NCBI RefSeq assembly: GCF_001279585.1
Contig: NZ_LGEC01000148.1
Span: 1 to 64,000, forward strand
DNA length: 64,000 bases
Direction of reading: 5' to 3'
Source: Nocardiopsis sp. NRRL B-16309
Lineage (GTDB): Bacteria; Actinomycetota; Actinomycetes; Streptosporangiales; Streptosporangiaceae
Within the stretch, counting starts at the first letter, position 1. Every line of letters starts with the position of its first letter. The translations under genes and the position numbers were made by a program. Below, in pieces: positions 34,256-42,724 of this stretch. A model generated the notes under the pieces. It was not told where the DNA came from, made no database searches, and worked only from the letters and a program-made list of their open reading frames with translations.

Positions 34256-35557
34256 TCAGTTCCGGCTCGGGTCCGTCCGCGCGGCCACGGCCTCGCCGTG
34301 CGCGGGCAGGTCCTCCGCCTCGGCCAGGGCGATGACATGGTGGGCGACGTCGGCCAGCGCGTCGCGGGTGTAGTCGACGATGTGCACCCCCCGCAGGAAG
34401 GTCTGCACGCTCAGACCACCGGAGTGGCAGGCGCAGCCGCCGGTGGGCAGGACGTGGTTGGATCCGGCGGCGTAGTCCCCCAGGGAGACCGGCGAGTGGT
34501 CGCCGACGAAGATCGCGCCCGCGTTGCGCACGCGGTCGGCGACCCCCGCGGCGTCCTCGGTCATGATCTCCAGGTGTTCGGCCGCGTAGGCGTCCACGAC
34601 GGCGAGCCCGTGGTCGAGGTCGTCGACCAGGACGATCCCGGACTGGGGTCCCGCCAGGGCCTCGCGGACCCGGTCGCCGTGCTTGGTGGCGGCGGCGCGG
34701 ACGGCCAGGCGCGCGGTGACGGCCTCGGCCAGGGCCTCGTCCGGGGTCACCAGGACGGAGGCGGCGACGACGTCGTGCTCGGCCTGGCTGATGAGGTCGG
34801 CGGCGACGTAGTCGGGGTCGGCGGTGGCGTCGGCCAGGATGGCGATCTCGGTGGGACCGGCCTCGGCGTCGATGCCGATGACCCCCTTGAGCAGGCGCTT
34901 GGCGGCGGCGACCCAGATGTTGCCCGGGCCGGTGACCATGTCGACGCGACCGCACTCGCCCGCGCCGTAGGCGAACATCGCCACGGCCTGGGCGCCGCCC
35001 ACGGCGTAGACCTCGTCGACGCCCAGCAGGGCGCAGGCCGCGAGGATGGTCGGGTGCGGCAGCCCGCCGAAGTCGCTCTGGGGCGGCGAGGTGACGGCCA
35101 GGGACCGCACGCCCGCCTCCTGGGCGGGAACGACGTTCATGATGACGCTGGAGGGGTAGACCGCGCGCCCGCCCGGTACGTACAGGCCGACGCGGTCGAC
35201 GGGGATCCACTTCTCGGTCACGGAGCCGCCGGGGACGACCTGGGTGGTGTGGTCGGTGCGGCGCTGGTCGCGGTGGACCATGCGGGCGCGGCGGATGGAC
35301 TCCTCCAGCGCGGCGCGCACGACCGGGTCGAGGTCGGCCAGGGCGGCGTCGATCGCGTCCTTGGGGACGCGGATGTCGGTGAGCCGGACGCCGTCGAAGC
35401 GTTCGGTGAGGTCGATCAGTGCCTCGGTTCCGCGATGGCGCACGTCCTCGCACAGCGGTCGCACGCGGTCGACGGCGGCCGCCACGTCGAGTTCCGCCCG
35501 CGGAAGGGCTTCTCGGGGGTCGCCTTGGGTGCCTCGGAGGTCGATTCGACTGATCAC
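34256..35557 (-). CDS. hisD: Histidinol dehydrogenase
   Basis: The 433-residue Zn enzyme oxidises histidinol twice to histidine using NAD. Landmarks are GLYVPGGRAVYPSSVIMNVVPA near residue 130, EAGPTEIAILAD near 237, LISQAEHD (Zn-ligand region) near 258 and the C-terminal HVLPTGGCACHSGGLSV near 375. GTG start with no ribosome-binding site; TAGACT then GGGGCC immediately precede it, so the his mRNA is probably leaderless. It is the first gene of the hisD-C-B-x-H-priA-F operon. Confidence 0.96.
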   Translation of the reverse strand: MISRIDLRGTQGDPREALPRAELDVAAAVDRVRPLCEDVRHRGTEALIDLTERFDGVRLTDIRVPKDAIDAALADLDPVVRAALEESIRRARMVHRDQRRTDHTTQVVPGGSVTEKWIPVDRVGLYVPGGRAVYPSSVIMNVVPAQEAGVRSLAVTSPPQSDFGGLPHPTILAACALLGVDEVYAVGGAQAVAMFAYGAGECGRVDMVTGPGNIWVAAAKRLLKGVIGIDAEAGPTEIAILADATADPDYVAADLISQAEHDVVAASVLVTPDEALAEAVTARLAVRAAATKHGDRVREALAGPQSGIVLVDDLDHGLAVVDAYAAEHLEIMTEDAAGVADRVRNAGAIFVGDHSPVSLGDYAAGSNHVLPTGGCACHSGGLSVQTFLRGVHIVDYTRDALADVAHHVIALAEAEDLPAHGEAVAARTDPSRN

Positions 35558-35563
35558 GGCCCC

Positions 35564-35569
35564 AGTCTA
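35564..35569 (-). promoter_or_regulatory. -10 hexamer of the his operon
   Basis: TAGACT on the minus strand, 6 nt before the hisD GTG. No recognisable -35; a palindrome lies just upstream. Confidence 0.45.
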
Positions 35570-35596
35570 GGGTGCTCCGCCCGCCTGGCGGGTGGC

Positions 35597-35617
35597 GGTG
35601 TCCGAATGATGGACACC
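35597..35617. promoter_or_regulatory. 7-7-7 inverted repeat upstream of hisD
   Basis: GGTGTCC, seven bases, GGACACC. It is centred about 50 bp upstream of the hisD start, beyond where the -35 would be. Candidate operator for the his operon or for divergent control with the ferritin gene. Confidence 0.4.
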
Positions 35618-35707
35618 ACATCCGCGCACGGCGGGTGCGACCGGGGCGAACACCGTCGCGGGGGCATCGTGGAACAGCCCCCCGCATACCGGACGAATAA
35701 GTGTCGC

Positions 35708-35760
35708 CTTACTTTGGAATACCTAACCTCAGCGATATTGCGAAAGGCTTGCCTAACTAA
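35708..35760 (+). promoter_or_regulatory. Two candidate iron boxes (DtxR/IdeR type) upstream of ferritin
   Basis: 35743-35760 reads TTAGTTAGGCAAGCCTTT on the minus strand, the DtxR/IdeR consensus (TTAGGTTAGGCTAACCTAA) less one base with a few mismatches. 35708-35726 is a weaker match ending ACCTAA. Both lie upstream of the promoter, where IdeR activates ferritin genes in mycobacteria. Confidence 0.4.
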
Positions 35761-35781
35761 TTCCGAGACGCTCGTGTGCGT

Positions 35782-35811
35782 TTCGCATATCGCCATTGTT
35801 TGCGTTATCGT
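35782..35811 (+). promoter_or_regulatory. Ferritin promoter, leaderless
   Basis: TTCGCA (35782-35787), 18 nt, TATCGT (35806-35811), then GGGGCC and the ATG at 35818. Confidence 0.5.
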
Positions 35812-35817
35812 GGGGCC

Positions 35818-36378
35818 ATGACTGCAGTTAAGAGTTCGGATAGCGGCCTTTCCAAGTTCCACCGCCTCCTGGTTGACCAGGTGCGGCACGAGTTCACCGC
35901 TTCGCACCAGTACGTCGCGATCGCGACCTGGTTCGACAACCAGGACCTCCCGCAGCTGGCCCGGGTGTTCTACGAGCAGTCGCTCGAGGAGCGCGACCAC
36001 GCGATGATGATCGTGCGTTTCCTGCTGGACAGCGACATCGACTTCGCCATGCCGGGCGTGGACGAGATCGAGACGCATTTCACCGCTCCGCGCGACCTCG
36101 TCGCCCTGGCCCTGCGCCAGGAGCGCGAGGTGACCGACCAGTTCCTGCGCATGGCCAAGGTGGCCCGCGACGAGGACGACTACACCGGCGAGCAGTTCCT
36201 CCAGTGGTTCATCCAGGAGCAGACCGAGGAGGTCGCCAAGATGTCCACCCTGCTCAACGTGGTGGACCGCTCGAACGGCAACCTGTTCGACGTGGAGACC
36301 TTCGTCGCCCGCGACATGCCCAGCGACGACGCCGGCAGCCAGGGCGCTCCTGGCACGGCCGGACCCTCGGTCTCCTGA
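35818..36378 (+). CDS. bfrB: Non-haem ferritin (BfrB type)
   Basis: The 186-residue iron-storage protein has the ferroxidase ligands spread over VRHEFTASHQYVAIATWF (Glu near 22), EQSLEERDHAMMIVRFLL (Glu and His near 55-60) and the Glu/Gln of helices three and four (RQEREVTDQFL; FIQEQTEEVAKM). It lacks the haem-ligand Met of bacterioferritin and has the C-terminal extension (NLFDVETFVARDMP) seen in Mycobacterium BfrB. The 24-mer stores Fe(III). The frame extends 14 codons upstream but the ATG at 35818 fits both the family and the promoter. Confidence 0.92.
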   Translation: MTAVKSSDSGLSKFHRLLVDQVRHEFTASHQYVAIATWFDNQDLPQLARVFYEQSLEERDHAMMIVRFLLDSDIDFAMPGVDEIETHFTAPRDLVALALRQEREVTDQFLRMAKVARDEDDYTGEQFLQWFIQEQTEEVAKMSTLLNVVDRSNGNLFDVETFVARDMPSDDAGSQGAPGTAGPSVS

Positions 36379-36558
36379 CCGGGGCGGCAGCCACGGCCAC
36401 CGGAGGGTGGCCCGTCCACGCGTCCCGGGGCGCCGGCTCGGCCGGTCTTTGAGGGGAGAACCGGCCGTCCCGCCCCGGGACGCTCGCGTGTGCCCGGCGC
36501 GGGGCGCCACTGTGCGCCGCGCGCCGGGACGGCGACGCCCGCAGCGCGTCATGACCGG

Positions 36559-36564
36559 CATACT
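36559..36564 (+). promoter_or_regulatory. Possible -10 for the LON-domain gene
   Basis: CATACT, then GGGGGT, then ATG 36571. The spacing repeats the leaderless pattern, though the hexamer is off by one base from TAnnnT. Confidence 0.25.
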
Positions 36565-36570
36565 GGGGGT

Positions 36571-37347
36571 ATGCCCGTGGCACTGCCGATCTTTCCGCTG
36601 AACACCGTGTTGTTCCCCGGTATGAGCGTCCCTCTGCACATCTTCGAGCGGCGCTACCGGCGCCTGGTGTCGGAACTGCTCGACACCGAAGCCGAGTCCT
36701 CCGCCGCCGGGGAGGGATCACGCGGGCCGCGGCGCTTCGGAGTGGTGTGGATCGAACTGGGCCACGAGGTGGCCAGCGAGTCCGGGCAGGGCGCGGGCGG
36801 CGCGGAGACGGGTGTGCCGACGACCGGCGGCTCGCACGCGTCACTGCCCAGGATCAGCGCGGTGGGGTGCACGGCCGTGGTCCGCGACGTGCGGCCCTAC
36901 GGCGACGGGCGCTACGACCTGGTCGTGGAGGGCGGCGCCCGGTTCTCCGTCACCGACCTGTCCGAGGTCGACCCCTCCTCCCCCGACGAGTACGCGCAGG
37001 CCTCGGTGTCCTTCCTGCCCGAGCCCCTGGGGCCGGACGTGGAGGAACACGCCGAACGGGTCCGGGACCTGTACGAGGTCTACTGTGAGCGCCTGGCCGC
37101 GATCGGCATGGCGCCCGAGACCTCGCCCGACCTGCCCAAGGACCCGATCGCCCTGTCCTACTCGGTGGCGGCTTCGACGGTGCTGGACCAGGCGGAGAAG
37201 CAGCGGCTGCTGGAGGCGGAGGACGCCGCGACGCGGCTCGCGGTGGCCGCGCGCTTCCTGCGCAGGGAGAACCGGATCGTGGCGGCTCCCACTCTTCCCA
37301 ATCTCCCCGCGGGCCCCTTCCTCAACAACGGCGTCTCGTTCAACTAG
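36571..37347 (+). CDS. LON-protease N-terminal-domain protein
   Basis: The 258-residue protein matches the stand-alone LON substrate-binding domain: LPIFPLNTVLFPGMSVPLHIFERRYRRLVSELL at the N-terminus (shown in part), RFGVVWIELG near 56, VGCTAVVRDVRPYGDGRYDLVVEGGARF-type beta-rich core near 100, then a helical half. There is no ATPase or protease. It is found next to ybaK in related genomes and its role is unknown. Start ambiguous: GTG 36577 has GGGGGT at proper distance, while ATG 36571 fits a leaderless start. Confidence 0.88.
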   Translation: MPVALPIFPLNTVLFPGMSVPLHIFERRYRRLVSELLDTEAESSAAGEGSRGPRRFGVVWIELGHEVASESGQGAGGAETGVPTTGGSHASLPRISAVGCTAVVRDVRPYGDGRYDLVVEGGARFSVTDLSEVDPSSPDEYAQASVSFLPEPLGPDVEEHAERVRDLYEVYCERLAAIGMAPETSPDLPKDPIALSYSVAASTVLDQAEKQRLLEAEDAATRLAVAARFLRRENRIVAAPTLPNLPAGPFLNNGVSFN

Positions 37348-37449
37348 ATTGCTGGGCGGGCCGGGTGTGCGTCCGGAACGGCCGGGGCGCGCTCTCGTGC
37401 CGGGACGCAGACCCGCGCTCAGGCGCGCCGACACACCACCAGGGGATCC

Positions 37450-37929
37450 ATGAGTGCACAAGCCACGCCCGCGACCGTGGCCGCCGGGCGGACCAAGACG
37501 ACCTTCACCCTCCATCCGTACTCGGTCGACGGCGACGGGCACTCCTACGGGGCGGAGGCCGCCGACGCGCTCGGTGTGCCGCACGCGCGGGTCTTCAAGA
37601 CGCTGATCGCCGAGGTGGACGGGGTCTTCACCGTGGGGGTCGTCCCGGTGAGCACGACACTCAACCTCAAGGCGCTGGCGTCCGCGGTGGGCGGGAAGAA
37701 GGCCGCGATGGCGGATCCGGCCCGCGCGGAGAAGATCACGGGGTACGTGCGCGGCGGCATCAGCCCGCTGGGACAGCGCAAACGGCTGCGGACGGTGGTG
37801 GACTCCTCGGTCACGGGCCTTCCGTCGGTGTTCGTCTCCGCCGGGCGGCGCGGGCTGCAGATGGAGTTGGCGCCGCGGGACCTGCTCTCGCTGACCGAGG
37901 CCGTCACCGCGCCGATCGGCGCGGTCTGA
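37450..37929 (+). CDS. ybaK: YbaK/EbsC-type Cys-tRNA(Pro) deacylase
   Basis: The 159-residue INS-domain protein hydrolyses misacylated Cys-tRNA(Pro). Signature segments: VFKTLIAEVDGVFTVGVVPVS near residue 48, the catalytic Lys within AVGGKKAAMADPARAEKITGYVRGGISPLG near 78-107 (shown in parts), and LPSVFVSAGRRGLQMELAP near 125. ATG with an AGGGGA site. The second copy of the dispersed element begins 6 bp after its stop. Confidence 0.92.
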   Translation: MSAQATPATVAAGRTKTTFTLHPYSVDGDGHSYGAEAADALGVPHARVFKTLIAEVDGVFTVGVVPVSTTLNLKALASAVGGKKAAMADPARAEKITGYVRGGISPLGQRKRLRTVVDSSVTGLPSVFVSAGRRGLQMELAPRDLLSLTEAVTAPIGAV

Positions 37930-37934
37930 TCCGT

Positions 37935-38102
37935 CCTGGGTCGTGTTTCTTGCAGCATTCCGGGCTCGCGGCCGCCAGGCTGCCTCTCGCTGCGCCTCTG
38001 CGCTCGTGCAGCACAACCAGGCTGAACTTCGCACATCGTCCTGCGAGAGATGGCCTGACGACCGCTCGCTCACCCGGAAGCCCGCAGAAGAACACTCCCT
38101 GG
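37935..38102. repeat. ~165-bp dispersed element, copy 2
   Basis: It is about 90% identical to 11098-11262, including a nearly unbroken ~105-bp left part with three mismatches. Ends: CCTGGGTCGTGTTTCTTGC on the left and the complement of CCAGGGAGTGTTCTTCTGC on the right. It fills the space between ybaK and the promoter of the acyl-CoA ligase gene. Confidence 0.85.
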
Positions 38103-38134
38103 CCGGTCCGGGGCCGGAGCGTGTGTACCGACTG

Positions 38135-38163
38135 TTGCCGCAACCCCTACCCAGGGGTAGCTT
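38135..38163 (+). promoter_or_regulatory. Promoter and embedded palindrome of the acyl-CoA ligase gene
   Basis: TTGCCG (38135-38140), exactly 17 nt, TAGCTT (38158-38163), then 6 nt and the ATG. The 14-bp palindrome CTACCC-AG-GGGTAG (38147-38160) sits between the two hexamers, so a bound regulator would block RNA polymerase. Confidence 0.55.
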
Positions 38164-38169
38164 TGTGAC

Positions 38170-40032
<1,863 letters not shown>

Positions 40033-40042
40033 CGGCGGCGAG

Positions 40043-41038
40043 TCAGGCCTCGTCGGCCCGCGGTCGGCCGTCGGACGGGCCCCGATGGGTGGGCGGACGC
40101 GACGAGCGTCCGCCCCGCGCCGGGGCCCGCGGTGTGTCGCGGCCCGGCTCGGGATCCCCGCCGTGGCCGGCGGGCCGGTCGGCGGCGGGGTCGTTAGCGG
40201 GGCCGGCGGCAGGATCGGAAGCGGCACTGCGGTCGGTGGCGGGCGCGGGGCCGCGGTCGTGGTCGGGACGGTGGTCGGCCCCCTGTCCAGGGCTGGACGC
40301 GGAGCCGCGCTCGGCGGCACTCTCGCGCTCGTGACCGGTTCCGGGAGCATGGTCGGAAGCGGCTGCGGGACCGCTGTCGTCTGCGTGACCGGCCCCGGGA
40401 GCAGGGTCCGAACCGGGCACGGAACCGCGGTCGGAGTCTCCGAAGCCGGGGTCGGGCGCCCCGACGACGACGGGGCTGCGCGCTGACGTCCGCTCCGGCA
40501 CACCAGGCTGGTCACGGCGGATCGCACTGATCAGATCCAGCAGCGCGTACTGCAGGGCGAAGACGAAGGGCCAGGCCACCAGGAAGGCGGTGGCACGCAG
40601 CCGGAGGCCGACCTCGACGGTCTCCCCCGGTTCGGCCGCCGCCATGGCGGCGTGCAGCGGGGCGTCCAGTGCGACGCCGATCCGCCAGGTGAGCAGCGTG
40701 GCCGCGACCGAACCCGCGAACCCCGCCAGCAGGCACACCAGCCGCAGGTCCTGGAACATCCGCCGCGCCAGCGGGAACTGCACCATGTAGGCGGTGTAGC
40801 CGGTGACCAGCCCGGCGATCGAGGTCATGACGACGAAGTAGCCCTCGGCGGCGAACACGTCCTGGCTCGTACCGGTGAAGACCTCGCCGTCTCCCAGCGA
40901 GGTGCCCTCGGCCCGGACGGGAACCAGCTCCCACCACAGCGGCCCGAGGAGCGCACCCAGCAGCGCCACGCCTCCGAACAGGCACGCCCCCACGATCAGT
41001 TGGCGTCGTACCCCCGCGGGCCGCCTGTCCTCGGTCAT
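40043..41038 (-). CDS. DUF2567-like membrane protein with disordered tail
   Basis: The 331-residue protein has four predicted transmembrane helices (about 15-38, 67-87, 101-122, 148-168) separated by short loops, then 150 residues of Asp/Pro/Ala/Gly-rich low-complexity sequence. The helical part resembles DUF2567 proteins that neighbour ybaK and fadD in related actinobacteria; I hold that match loosely. ATG 41038 has a GGGGAGG site. It is convergent with the ligase gene 10 bp away and divergent from the DinB gene. Confidence 0.65.
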   Translation of the reverse strand: MTEDRRPAGVRRQLIVGACLFGGVALLGALLGPLWWELVPVRAEGTSLGDGEVFTGTSQDVFAAEGYFVVMTSIAGLVTGYTAYMVQFPLARRMFQDLRLVCLLAGFAGSVAATLLTWRIGVALDAPLHAAMAAAEPGETVEVGLRLRATAFLVAWPFVFALQYALLDLISAIRRDQPGVPERTSARSPVVVGAPDPGFGDSDRGSVPGSDPAPGAGHADDSGPAAASDHAPGTGHERESAAERGSASSPGQGADHRPDHDRGPAPATDRSAASDPAAGPANDPAADRPAGHGGDPEPGRDTPRAPARGGRSSRPPTHRGPSDGRPRADEA

Positions 41039-41108
41039 CCGGACCTCCCCGTCCCCGTCACCCCGAAAACCGGTGGCCTCGGGGCATGGCCGGAAGGAGA
41101 ATACCGGC

Positions 41109-41648
41109 ATGAGCGACATGAACAGCCCTGTCACCCTGTCCGCGTCGACGCGTGTCGACCCGCCGATGGCCGCGGACGAGCGCACGATGCTCCTGTCCTG
41201 GCTGGACTGGCACCGGTCCACGGTGCGGGTCAAGTGCGCGGGTCTGGCTCCTGAGCTGTCCTCCGCCACGCCCCTGCCGGCGTCACCGCTGATGAGTATC
41301 GGCGCCATCGTCTCCCACCTGCGCTGGGTGGAGGGGTTCTGGTTCGAGGTGGTGCTCCTCAACCAACCGCATCCGGCGCCCTACTCCGCAGCGGAACCCG
41401 ACGGGGAGTTCCGGGCGGGGCTGCACCGGCCGCTCACCGAGCTCCTGGACGAGTACGACGCCCAGTGCGCGCGCTCGCGGGAGATCACCGCCCGGCTCGA
41501 ACTGGGCAGTTCCGCCCGGGCGATCACCGACCAGCGGGGGCGCACGACCCTGCGGTGGGTGCTGGTGCACATGATCGAGGAGACCGCCCGGCACAACGGG
41601 CACCTGGACGTGCTGCGCGAACTCGCCGACGGCACCACCGGCGAATAG
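41109..41648 (+). CDS. DinB/DUF664 family protein
   Basis: The 179-residue protein fits the DinB four-helix metal-binding fold: ERTMLLSWLDWHRSTVRVKCAGL near residue 25, SIGAIVSHLRWVEGFWFEVVL near 64 (first His ligand), and LRWVLVHMIEETARHNGHLDVLREL near 148 with HxxxxxxRHxGH (the remaining His ligands). Probably a thiol-dependent metalloenzyme or relative; the substrate is unknown. ATG with AAGGAGA at 8 nt; a second ATG lies three codons in. Confidence 0.85.
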   Translation: MSDMNSPVTLSASTRVDPPMAADERTMLLSWLDWHRSTVRVKCAGLAPELSSATPLPASPLMSIGAIVSHLRWVEGFWFEVVLLNQPHPAPYSAAEPDGEFRAGLHRPLTELLDEYDAQCARSREITARLELGSSARAITDQRGRTTLRWVLVHMIEETARHNGHLDVLRELADGTTGE

Positions 41649-41680
41649 CCCCCGCGCTCGGCCGCGGCGTCGCGGGCGGG

Positions 41681-42541
41681 TCAGTCGTCGCTGGCGTCCG
41701 CCTCCGGGGCGGCCGGCCCGGTGTCCTCCTCGGCGAGGATCCGGTACAGGCTCCGCGTCGAGTCGCCCAGGAGCCGCTTGGCCCGCTCCACCTGTTCGTC
41801 GGTGCCCGCCTGCGCGACCTGCGCGGCGGCGGCGCTCAGCTGGTAGGCGAGGTTGCCGATGTCCTCGTAACGGGACCGGCTGTCGGCGTAGGCGTCGGCC
41901 ACCGCCTCCCAGGGCGGGGTGAGTCCGGCGGCGTTCTCCTCCAGGTAGTCGACGCCCTCCTCCGTGAGCCGGTAGGGACGGCGGCGGCCCTCACCTTCCT
42001 CCTGGACGACCAGGCCCTCGTCCTCCAACTGCTGGAGCATCGGGTAGACGGAGCCTGGGCTGGGCCGCCACATCCCGCCGCTGCGCTCCCGGCCCTCGCG
42101 GATGATCTCGTAGCCGCTGCGCGACTCCTCGGCGAGCAGCAGCAGGATGCCGGTGCGCACGTCTCCGCGCTTGGCGCGGTGTCCGCCGCGGCCACCGCGC
42201 CCGCCCCGGCCGGGGCCGAACCCGCCCCCGGGGCCGAACCCGCCGAAGGGGTGTCCAGGGTGGCCACCTCCCCACGGGGGGACGCCGGGAGGCGGGGGGC
42301 CGAACGGGGGCTGGGGCGGGGTGGGCGGCGGCGGCCCGAACTGGGCCCGGTGCCCGCGTGGTCCGCCGTCGTCGTGTCCGTGGGGCCCACCGCCGTGGTG
42401 TTCCCCGTGGCGGCCGTGCAGCGGACCGCGGGAGTCCTCGCCCGGGGCCCAGCCCCAGAATCCGCGCGAACGCCCGGCACGGCCGGAACGTCCGCCGCGC
42501 GCGTTCCAGGACCAGGGACCGGGAAGTGCCATGGCACTCAT
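41681..42541 (-). CDS. PadR-family transcriptional regulator with long Gly/Pro N-terminus
   Basis: The 286-residue protein carries a PadR winged helix at about 125-195 (RTGILLLLAEESRSGYEIIREGRER...PSPGSVYPMLQQLEDEGLVVQEEGEGRRRPYRLTEEG, in parts) and a C-terminal helical region of the Vir-like type (195-270). The first ~120 residues are a Gly/His/Pro-rich low-complexity extension not found in minimal PadR proteins, though similar His/Gly-rich starts occur in actinobacterial members. Such regulators are usually autorepressors. ATG with a GGAG site. A palindrome lies about 50 bp upstream. Confidence 0.88.
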   Translation of the reverse strand: MSAMALPGPWSWNARGGRSGRAGRSRGFWGWAPGEDSRGPLHGRHGEHHGGGPHGHDDGGPRGHRAQFGPPPPTPPQPPFGPPPPGVPPWGGGHPGHPFGGFGPGGGFGPGRGGRGGRGGHRAKRGDVRTGILLLLAEESRSGYEIIREGRERSGGMWRPSPGSVYPMLQQLEDEGLVVQEEGEGRRRPYRLTEEGVDYLEENAAGLTPPWEAVADAYADSRSRYEDIGNLAYQLSAAAAQVAQAGTDEQVERAKRLLGDSTRSLYRILAEEDTGPAAPEADASDD

Positions 42542-42587
42542 GGTGTGTTCTCCTTCGATCGATACAGCGCGACTGTCTTGGTAAGTC

Positions 42588-42610
42588 GCGATAGCTCAAA
42601 GATATATCGC
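42588..42610. promoter_or_regulatory. Candidate PadR operator
   Basis: GCGATA, 11 bases, TATCGC, in a notably AT-rich patch upstream of the PadR gene. Confidence 0.45.
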
Positions 42611-42633
42611 TAACTTCGCCATGGCAAGTGCGA

Positions 42634-42686
42634 GCACGACGAAGTCCCCGCGCGCCGTGGGGCACGCGGGGACTTCGGGGTCGTGC
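42634..42686 (-). terminator. dnaE terminator
   Basis: A 12-bp perfect stem, GAAGTCCCCGCG/CGCGGGGACTTC, is flanked by an outer GCACGAC/GTCGTGC pairing. It begins 38 bp past the dnaE stop. Confidence 0.8.
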
Positions 42687-42724
42687 GGGTCCGTCGGGTT
42701 CAGTAGGTCCGGCGGGTCCGGCGG

